From: Parvularculaceae bacterium UBA4496 | GTDB lineage: Bacteria > Pseudomonadota > Alphaproteobacteria > Caulobacterales > Parvularculaceae | NCBI GenBank assembly: GCA_002388885.1 | Contig: DGNI01000047.1 | Location: 28,343-35,995, forward strand | Direction: 5' to 3' | Length of the DNA: 7,653 nt | In this document: positions 1 to 5,211 of the stretch, in pieces | Position numbering within the stretch: the first letter of the stretch is position 1 | Layout of the letters: every line of letters begins with the position of its first letter | Notes under the pieces: model-generated | The model's database searches: none | What the model was told of the DNA's origin: nothing | The model's input: the letters and a program-made list of their open reading frames with translations, nothing else | Translations under genes and position numbers: made by a program

Positions 1-2
1 CT

Positions 3-800
3 TCAACTCTTGCGGCGGCTAGCGCGCTTACGGTAGCCGGATGTGGTGGCGAAGGAGAGGGCGAGGGCGGCGAGACCGAAGGTGATAAGGCTGGCTCCTC
101 CATTTCTGCCGAGGGCGAAGGACTTTCAGCTGAGTCCGAAGGCGAGGGCGAAAGCGAAGGCGAAAACGCTGCGGGCAGCGGCGACCCGGCAACGGACGAC
201 GTCGAATATATGCGTCTGCTTGGTCTCGTGCGCGGCCATCTGATCGCTTTTCTGGAGCTTTATCAGAGCGGCGCCGCAGCGTCGGCGATGATGCACGTAA
301 AACATCCTGAAAGCGAACTTTACGGAACACTTACGCCGGCAATTTCTGCGCGCGGCCAGTACGGATTTGCTGAAGAGCTTACGGCGCTCGCAAGTGCGGC
401 TGACACAGGCGGTGATGTTAATGACGCGTTCAGCGATGTAATTGAAGCGCTGAACGCCCATGCGCCTGCCGCAAATGTGGCGACGCAACTCATGGCGGTT
501 TCAGCGATCGTGCGTACCGCAGCGGATGAATTCGATATCGGCGTCGATGATGATGGCTTGATTTCCAACGCGCACGAATATCAGGATGCATACGGATTTC
601 TTGTTTCATCTCGAGAGATTGTCTCAGGCATCACGACGACTGACGTCAACGAAGTCGAGGCGATCGACGTGGCGCAGGAACAGATCGGATTGGCGCTCGA
701 TGCTTTTGACAGCCTGACCGCCGGGGAAACTGAAGGTCAGCCGTCAACGCTTTACGGCGCGGCGGCCCGAATTGAGATCGCCGCCCGCGGCCTGATGTAG
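3..800 (+). CDS. Putative lipoprotein with acidic linker, 5' end outside window
   Basis: The frame is open from the left edge to the TAG at 798-800, giving 265 residues, so the start codon lies upstream. The first residues are the end of a lipoprotein signal peptide: a hydrophobic Ala/Leu stretch, then LTVAGC, with the lipidated Cys encoded at 42-44. There is no Asp at +2, so the outer membrane is the likely destination. About 45 residues of Gly/Glu/Ser-rich acidic linker follow (codons for EGEGEGGE and EGEGESEGEN), then a folded, mostly helical domain of about 200 residues. That domain opens with a pattern GHLIAFLELYQSG, later HVKHPESELY, which I recall from uncharacterised proteobacterial exported proteins but cannot name. 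Internal ATG codons (for example at 210) would remove the signal peptide and are not plausible starts. Function unknown. The next gene has its own promoter, so the two are probably not co-transcribed under SOS conditions. Confidence 0.85.
   Translation, partial: STLAAASALTVAGCGGEGEGEGGETEGDKAGSSISAEGEGLSAESEGEGESEGENAAGSGDPATDDVEYMRLLGLVRGHLIAFLELYQSGAAASAMMHVKHPESELYGTLTPAISARGQYGFAEELTALASAADTGGDVNDAFSDVIEALNAHAPAANVATQLMAVSAIVRTAADEFDIGVDDDGLISNAHEYQDAYGFLVSSREIVSGITTTDVNEVEAIDVAQEQIGLALDAFDSLTAGETEGQPSTLYGAAARIEIAARGLM
45..180 (+). repeat. Low-complexity Gly/Glu-rich coding repeat
   Basis: Imperfect repetition of gaaggcgagggc-type units encodes alternating Gly and Glu with some Ser. It lies directly after the lipidated cysteine and probably forms a flexible, negatively charged tether between the membrane anchor and the folded domain. 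Confidence 0.7.
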
Positions 801-812
801 ATAACTCCCCGC

Positions 813-841
813 TGGACGTCGACGATTCAATGTTCTATATT
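813..841 (+). promoter_or_regulatory. Sigma70-type promoter of the Y-family polymerase gene
   Basis: A TGGACG -35 element (813-818) and a TATATT -10 element (836-841) are separated by 17 bp; they match the consensus at 4 of 6 and 5 of 6 positions. The predicted transcription start is near 848. The -10 hexamer sits between the two half-sites of the LexA box, so LexA binding would block RNA polymerase. This is inferred from sequence only. Confidence 0.55.
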
Positions 842-846
842 TGTTC
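832..846 (+). promoter_or_regulatory. LexA operator (SOS box), GTTC-N7-GTTC
   Basis: A perfect direct repeat GTTC (832-835), seven bases, GTTC (843-846). This is the established alphaproteobacterial LexA recognition sequence. It lies immediately before a translesion polymerase gene, which is a classic SOS target. It predicts repression by LexA and induction after DNA damage. Confidence 0.88.
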
Positions 847-848
847 TC

Positions 849-2225
849 ATGCAGCCAAGTGGGAACAATGGGATTTCTAACCATCCAGGCGCGTATCGGG
901 CCCGGGAGGGGCTCGCCTATTTGTTTATCGACTTCAACGCCTATTTTGCCGGCGTTGAACAGCACGATAACCCTGCGCTGCGAGGCAGGCCGGTTATTGT
1001 CGCGCCGCTCGCTTCGGAACATACGAGCGCGATTGCCGCGAGCTATGAGGCGCGCCCATTCGGGATCAAGCGCGGTACGAAAATCAGCGAGGCGCGTGAA
1101 CTTTGCCCTGACATAGCCGTCCTACCGGCCCGGCATGACCGCTATGTGCAAGTCCATAAGTTATTGATGAAGGAAATCGAACGGCATTTGCCGCTCGAAA
1201 AAGTCTACTCCATTGATGAAGCGGCGTTTCGCCTTTCCCGGTCGGAACGTGATCCGCAAAAGGCTATTGAGACGGCGAGGCGCATCAAGGCGGGCATTTC
1301 AGAAAATGTCGGTCCGGCCTTGCGGTCTTCCATCGGACTAGCACCGAGCAGGCTTCTAGCAAAACTTGCGGCGGAGCGCGTCAAACCTGACGGGCTTACA
1401 GTACTTGAACTGGCGGACCTGCCTAACTCGCTACGAAATATACCGCTTACGGATATTCCAGGCGTTGGTAATGGTGTTGCGGCGCGCCTAGCGCGCGCCG
1501 GGATCGGTGATTTTGTATCCCTGTGGAATCTGGAACCGAAACACGCCCGCGCCATCTGGGGATCGGTGCAAGGCGAGCGGTTCTGGTATCAATTGCACGG
1601 CTTTGAAGTAGACGAACCGCCAACAAAGAAGTCCATGATCGGCCACAGCCGCGTTCTCTCACGGGAACATGAGACGCCGGCGGAAGCGCGGATCGTCGCG
1701 CGCGCCCTGCTCCTCAAAGCTGCAAGCCGTTTGCGGCATTATGGTTTTTTTGCAAGTTCCCTCAGCCTCTCGATCCGCCTGCGCCCTGATGGCGGCTGGC
1801 AGGGCGGTCGCAGGGTCGCCTATTCGCAGGACAGTTCTTGTTTTCTGAAATCGCTCGACGAGATGTGGGAAAGCTTTCTGCGTCACCGCCGCCGGGAAAC
1901 TACCTCGGGCCGCATTGGCGGCGTGACGGTCTATCTGCACGGGCTGGCGAAAGCCGGTGATGCGGCGGCGAGCCAGCTTGATCTCTTTGCTGAGCCGGCA
2001 GTTAAACAAAATGAAGGACGGCGCGCGGAACTCTGGCGCCTGATCGACGAGATCAACTCGGACCCGCTAGCAAAGTTCCGCCGTCTCGGCGCGCCTAAGG
2101 GCGAAGACGCTGCTCCGGCGCACCGCCATATCATGCTGGCGAGCCAGGTAGGTCTCGATCTTAATTATCTCGGGGCGAAGATCGCGTTTTCACGCGTGCC
2201 GGAAGAAGCAGAGTTTTTATACTGA
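849..2225 (+). CDS. SOS-regulated Y-family translesion DNA polymerase (UmuC/DinB-like)
   Basis: Error-prone polymerase that copies damaged templates. Numbered from ATG 849 (458 aa): palm motif FIDFNAYFAGVE with catalytic Asp28 and steric-gate Phe33; SIDE at 121-124 giving Asp123 and Glu124; helix-hairpin-helix NIPLTDIPGVGNG around 197-209; little-finger domain from about 262; QLDLF at 376-380, a canonical beta-clamp binding motif; then a 78-residue tail ending in SRVPEEAEFLY. All three metal-binding acidic residues are present, which argues against a non-catalytic ImuB. Asn at the second acidic position of the first motif, and the clamp motif followed by a long tail, resemble UmuC more than DinB. 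The start is uncertain. ATG 849 gives the longest frame but lies 2 nt after the LexA box, so its message would be leaderless. TTG 921, with GGAGGGG nine bases upstream, gives MFIDFN and 434 aa and may be the real start. No umuD, imuA or dnaE2 is in the window. Confidence 0.93.
   Translation: MQPSGNNGISNHPGAYRAREGLAYLFIDFNAYFAGVEQHDNPALRGRPVIVAPLASEHTSAIAASYEARPFGIKRGTKISEARELCPDIAVLPARHDRYVQVHKLLMKEIERHLPLEKVYSIDEAAFRLSRSERDPQKAIETARRIKAGISENVGPALRSSIGLAPSRLLAKLAAERVKPDGLTVLELADLPNSLRNIPLTDIPGVGNGVAARLARAGIGDFVSLWNLEPKHARAIWGSVQGERFWYQLHGFEVDEPPTKKSMIGHSRVLSREHETPAEARIVARALLLKAASRLRHYGFFASSLSLSIRLRPDGGWQGGRRVAYSQDSSCFLKSLDEMWESFLRHRRRETTSGRIGGVTVYLHGLAKAGDAAASQLDLFAEPAVKQNEGRRAELWRLIDEINSDPLAKFRRLGAPKGEDAAPAHRHIMLASQVGLDLNYLGAKIAFSRVPEEAEFLY
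904..911 (+). promoter_or_regulatory. Strong Shine-Dalgarno pointing to a TTG start at 921
   Basis: GGGAGGGG lies nine bases before an in-frame TTG (921-923) that precedes the first conserved motif of the polymerase. With transcription predicted from about 848, this would leave a leader of roughly 72 nt. The match may be chance in GC-rich DNA, but ATG 849 has no ribosome binding site because the operator is there. Confidence 0.5.
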
Positions 2226-2229
2226 TGCT

Positions 2230-3137
2230 TTATACATCGACGCCTGGCGCTGTCGGCTCGGCAAGGTTTTTGGCGCGTACGGCAAGATGCGAAGCGGAGA
2301 AATAAACCGCCGCGATTATCTCGCTGGTTATGTCTTCCTGTGGATACGTAGCATGTAGTTTGATATGCCAGTTGTGGGTTTTTGCGAGCCAGAACGAGGT
2401 TTTATATGAAACGCCATCGATGTCGCCAACAGCAAAACCGCCTGCCAATGTTTGTTCGATGTTGGAATAAAGCTCAGGATTCGTATCATCGCCTTCCGCA
2501 GGACCAAGCATAACGACAGGCACGGGCAGTTGTTCGTTGACGGTATAGCGTTGAAATATGGATGCGGCCGCAGCGGATGAATGTTCCTCAAGCGTGACGT
2601 CAGGCCAGAAGGAAGCAAATACGACGATGGAAACATCGCGCGCCGTGCTCCAAGGCCGCATCCGACATCACGTCCCGCAGTATCGAATTGAGTTATGCGT
2701 TCAAGCACGAATTGACGGCCTTCGCTTTCCACATTGATTTGCAACGGACACGAAAGCCCGCTTTGTTGATGGACGATGGCGTCACCTTCGTCGCGCCAGC
2801 CGTCAGGAATGTCTGAGGCAGTACGATGATATATAACTTTAGTGTTGTCTTTTGTATCCCGGTTTTGAATGCGTGACGTATACCGGTCAGGTAACGCAGA
2901 AGTCTTGTCGTGTTCGTCAACGAAGGGTTTTGAAGCGTCTGAAATGATGCCACCGTTAAAATCGGGAAAGGAGTATTCTTCAAAACGATACTTTTGCGCG
3001 ATGTCGATGCGGGAGATGTTGTTTAATGAGGGCGCTGTATATGTATAAAGCGCGCCATTGCTGGCCGTGTGCGGCGTGCTGGCGCAGGCTCCGATGAATG
3101 CCATGGCGGCGAGCGAAACTGAACAACGAATCAACAT
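2230..3137 (-). pseudogene. Small lipoprotein gene split by a frameshift, function unknown
   Basis: Reading from ATG 3137, an AGGA six bases upstream supports the start. The protein begins with a signal peptide ending in FIGAC, a usable lipobox with Cys18. It reads as ordinary protein up to ITQFDTAGRDVGCGL (about 2652). Beyond that the same frame stays open to 2328 but becomes rich in Arg, Pro and Ser without coherent pattern. A second frame, blocked upstream by a TGA at 2670-2668, then carries a sensible sequence (ARDVSIVVFASFWPDV through SHLAVRAKNLAEP) to the TAA at 2232-2230. The simplest reading is one gene of about 300 residues with one base lost (or two gained) between about 2667 and 2640. 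No slippery heptamer is visible there, so programmed frameshifting is unlikely; a sequencing error is possible. The gene starts 31 nt after the protease stop and is probably in the same operon. The DNA around 2800-3060 looks AT-richer than its neighbours. I do not recognise the family. Confidence 0.72.
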
Positions 3138-3168
3138 GCAAAATCCTGAATGTTAGGGAAGTGAGGCA

Positions 3169-4137
3169 TTAGTCTTCGCCGCGCCGCCAAAATGGTTTGC
3201 GGTCCGGCTTTTCCGATGATCGAGGTTTTAATTCTTTAGGATTCCAGGGACCGTAACTGTAGCTGCGTGCGCCTGGTTGGGGTTGATAGCCAGTGAGCGT
3301 TACGCGCTGTTCTGATGCTACGGCGCTGGGTTCTTCTTCAAGATATTTGACGCTTTTTGTCCGCCGCAACGAATCCGGGAAGAGCGCCATCATTTCCATG
3401 ATGTCTTTCGGCATATCGTTTGAGACATTAAGCCCAAGCTCGCGTGCTTCGCCGTAATTGATGGGATAGTCATGCGTCCAGCGGCCGGAAGATAGCTGTT
3501 CGGCGATGCCGATAGCGGCGTTTTCGGAAACTGTGCCGGTCAGTAATTCGCGTGCAATTTTCTGAAGCTGGGTGATCGCCATGGCGCCCACGTCAGCTAA
3601 AACAAGCGTATAGTCTTCCGTGTTCTGTATAGGCTTTTCCTGCGCGACGCGCACGACGGACGCCGCGGGCAAGCCGCCGATCTGTGGGTCGATCGGTCCA
3701 AGCACCGCATGCTGGCTTAAAACCACCTCGTCGGCGGCAAGCGCAATTAGCGTACCGCCGGACATGGCATAATGTGGAACGAAAACTGTCGTCTTCCCAG
3801 GGTGCGCCTTGATCGCCCGTGCTATCTGAACCGCGGGAAGAACGAGCCCTCCGGGCGTGTGCAGGATAAGCTCGAGTGGTTTATTTGACGGCGTCCTGCG
3901 AATAGCGTCGAGGACATCTTCCGCATCATTCAAATCGATATAACGCAGCATCGGAATACCAAGGAGGCCCATAGGTTCCTGCCGGTGGACGATGGCAATG
4001 ACCCGGCTTTTGCGCTTTTTCTGGATTTTCGAGAATTTGTTGACGAGTTCTGTATGGCGCTGCCGATTGCTGATGTTGCGTGCAATAATAAACAATAAAA
4101 TCAACAGGATGGGCAGCGCGCCCCAAAGACCTTCCAT
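3169..4137 (-). CDS. Membrane-anchored SDH-type serine protease (ClpP/SppA class)
   Basis: The 322-residue protein has one N-terminal membrane helix (about 5-19, LPILLILLFIIA), a Lys/Arg-rich segment (20-45), a ClpP/crotonase-fold protease domain (about 46-255) and a Pro/Arg-rich, probably disordered tail. It resembles the serine dehydrogenase proteinase family (SDH_sah). Visible landmarks are HTPGG (93-97, oxyanion region), YAMSGGT with the likely nucleophile Ser126, and LGPIDPQIG (146-154). Lys168, 42 residues after the serine, is a candidate general base by analogy with SppA-like Ser/Lys dyads; that assignment is inference. By the positive-inside rule the protease domain should face the cytoplasm, where it may cut membrane proteins. 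ATG 4137 has GAGGGG nine bases upstream. The gene lies 78 nt after the ATPase gene and 31 nt before the lipoprotein gene on the same strand, which suggests an operon. The substrate is unknown. Confidence 0.88.
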   Translation of the reverse strand: MEGLWGALPILLILLFIIARNISNRQRHTELVNKFSKIQKKRKSRVIAIVHRQEPMGLLGIPMLRYIDLNDAEDVLDAIRRTPSNKPLELILHTPGGLVLPAVQIARAIKAHPGKTTVFVPHYAMSGGTLIALAADEVVLSQHAVLGPIDPQIGGLPAASVVRVAQEKPIQNTEDYTLVLADVGAMAITQLQKIARELLTGTVSENAAIGIAEQLSSGRWTHDYPINYGEARELGLNVSNDMPKDIMEMMALFPDSLRRTKSVKYLEEEPSAVASEQRVTLTGYQPQPGARSYSYGPWNPKELKPRSSEKPDRKPFWRRGED

Positions 4138-4144
4138 GCCCCGA

Positions 4145-4195
4145 AACCCCTCAACGCAAGACTATCGGGAGAGTTTAGGGACTTTTTGAGGGGCT
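4145..4195 (-). promoter_or_regulatory. Possible hairpin masking the protease ribosome binding site
   Basis: On the minus-strand RNA, AGCCCCUCAA (4195-4186) can pair with UUGAGGGGUU (4154-4145), giving ten pairs including one G-U, around a 31-nt loop. The second arm contains the GAGGGG ribosome binding site of the serine protease. Pairing could lower its translation relative to the upstream ATPase. There is no U-run after it, so it is not an obvious terminator. Confidence 0.4.
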
Positions 4196-4215
4196 GGGAA
4201 GGGCGGTTCGCCGTG

Positions 4216-5061
4216 TCAGGCCCCTTCTCGGCGGGCAAGAAACGCGAGGCGCTCGAACATGTGAACGTCCTGCTCGTTCTTTAAAAGCGCGCCGTGCAGC
4301 GGCGGGATCGCCTTTCGCGGGTCGCGTTCAGACAGAATCTCTTCCGGCAGCTCTTCAGCCATCAGGAGTTTCAGCCAGTCCAGCAGTTCTGATGTCGATG
4401 GCTTTTTCTTGAGGCCTGGAACGTCGCGAATTTCGTAAAAGATTTTCATGGCGTCACCGACCAAGCGTTTCTTGATGCCGGGAAAATGAACCTCGACTAT
4501 CTCAGCCATGGTGTCTGCATCGGGAAATTTGATGTAGTGAAAGAAACAGCGGCGTAAAAACGCGTCGGGCAATTCTTTCTCGTTGTTCGAAGTGATGATA
4601 ACGATCGGGCGCTGTTTCGCCGTAATCGTTTCACCGGTCTCGTAGACAAAAAACTCCATCCGGTCGAGTTCCTGTAAGAGGTCGTTGGGAAACTCGATGT
4701 CGGCCTTGTCAATTTCATCGATAAGCAGGACGGGGCGCTGCTCAGAAGTAAACGCTTCCCACAATTTGCCTCGCTTGATGTAATTCTTGACGTCGCGCGC
4801 GCGTTCCTCGCCGAGCTGGCCGTCGCGCAGCCGGGCGACGGCGTCATATTCGTAAAGTCCCTGATGCGCCTTGGTGGTTGATTTGATATGCCATTCGAGC
4901 AGGCGCGCGCCGAGCGCCTTGGCAACCTCGATCGCCAGCACAGTCTTTCCGGTACCCGGCTCGCCCTTAACGAGGAGTGGGCGCTCGAGCGTCACGGCTG
5001 CGTTCACAGCGACTTTTAGATCTTCGGTGGCAACATAGTCTTTCGTACCGACAAACTTCAC
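4216..5061 (-). CDS. MoxR/CoxD-type AAA+ ATPase
   Basis: A 281-residue AAA+ chaperone-like ATPase of the MoxR group. Walker A is GEPGTGKT at 33-40, Walker B is VLLIDE at 111-116, sensor 1 is ITSNN around 156-160, the Arg-finger region is FLRRC at 168-172, and the sensor 2 region is STSELLDW at 222-229. The conserved blocks HIKSTTKAHQGLYEYD and FPNDLLQELDRMEF match the CoxD-like branch as I know it, and the length is normal. In that branch the ATPase commonly works with a VWA-domain CoxE-like protein encoded next to it, remodelling or maturing a client protein in the cytoplasm. No VWA gene follows here; a membrane serine protease does. The start is GTG (5061-5059): an AGGA lies ten bases upstream and the nearby ATGs are out of frame, while MKFVGTKDYVATEDL matches the family's usual N-terminus. 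It is the first gene of a minus-strand run with its own promoter. Confidence 0.94.
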   Translation of the reverse strand: MKFVGTKDYVATEDLKVAVNAAVTLERPLLVKGEPGTGKTVLAIEVAKALGARLLEWHIKSTTKAHQGLYEYDAVARLRDGQLGEERARDVKNYIKRGKLWEAFTSEQRPVLLIDEIDKADIEFPNDLLQELDRMEFFVYETGETITAKQRPIVIITSNNEKELPDAFLRRCFFHYIKFPDADTMAEIVEVHFPGIKKRLVGDAMKIFYEIRDVPGLKKKPSTSELLDWLKLLMAEELPEEILSERDPRKAIPPLHGALLKNEQDVHMFERLAFLARREGA

Positions 5062-5211
5062 TTTTCATTCATCCTGTCTTCGCGGGCGCAATAAGAGCGT
5101 GACTATAGGGAGCGAACTTTTTCTGGCAATTCTCGACTGCAGCCGTCAGCCTTTGATTTTCATGAAAAATTCCGGCAGCTTGCCGCGACGCAAGCCAAGG
5201 GAACCTTTTCG
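5062..5211. promoter_or_regulatory. Divergent control region between ATPase and metalloprotease genes
   Basis: These 150 bp separate two genes facing away from each other and must contain both of their promoters unless transcription enters from further away. A good promoter is visible only for the ATPase side. A 12-bp perfect palindrome TTTTCATGAAAA (5157-5168) sits near the middle and could be a regulator site. For the metalloprotease, AGGGA (5198-5202) is a reasonable ribosome binding site, but no convincing -35/-10 pair was found. Confidence 0.6.
5102..5129 (-). promoter_or_regulatory. Sigma70-type promoter of the ATPase-protease-lipoprotein run
   Basis: On the minus strand, TTGCCA (5129-5124) and TATAGT (5107-5102) are separated by 16 bp, each matching the consensus at five of six positions. 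The predicted start is near 5095, leaving a leader of about 34 nt before the GTG start. Confidence 0.6.

Noticed and set aside
28..488. Minus-strand open frames opposite the first lipoprotein
   Set aside because: Arg-rich translations produced by the reverse complement of Gly/Glu/Ala codons; the plus-strand lipobox and linker explain the region.
2184..2197. CGCG-TTTTCA-CGCG hairpin near the convergent gene ends, considered as a terminator
   Set aside because: The stem is four pairs, it lies inside the polymerase coding region, and no U-run follows on either strand.
849..2225. Possibility that the polymerase is the inactive ImuB
   Set aside because: All three catalytic acidic residues and the steric-gate Phe are present, and no imuA or dnaE2 flanks it.
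2328..2640. Continuation of the lipoprotein's first frame on the minus strand to 2328
   Set aside because: It is open but has an incoherent composition, and it overlaps a better protein in the neighbouring frame, so it is read as out-of-frame translation after the frameshift.
2230..2661. A separate 143-residue gene starting at ATG 2661 on the minus strand
   Set aside because: I see no clear ribosome binding site and no signal peptide for it, and it lines up as the natural continuation of the lipoprotein after a one-base shift.
4196..4215. Small hairpin GGCG-AAC-CGCC after the ATPase stop on the minus strand, considered as a terminator
   Set aside because: The stem is only four pairs and no U-run follows, so read-through into the protease gene is more likely.
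5062..5072. A four-codon frame (MNEK, stop) overlapping the GTG start of the ATPase gene
   Set aside because: The AGGA abuts its ATG too closely to act as its ribosome binding site, and such a short frame is likely by chance; it could only matter as translational coupling, for which there is no evidence.
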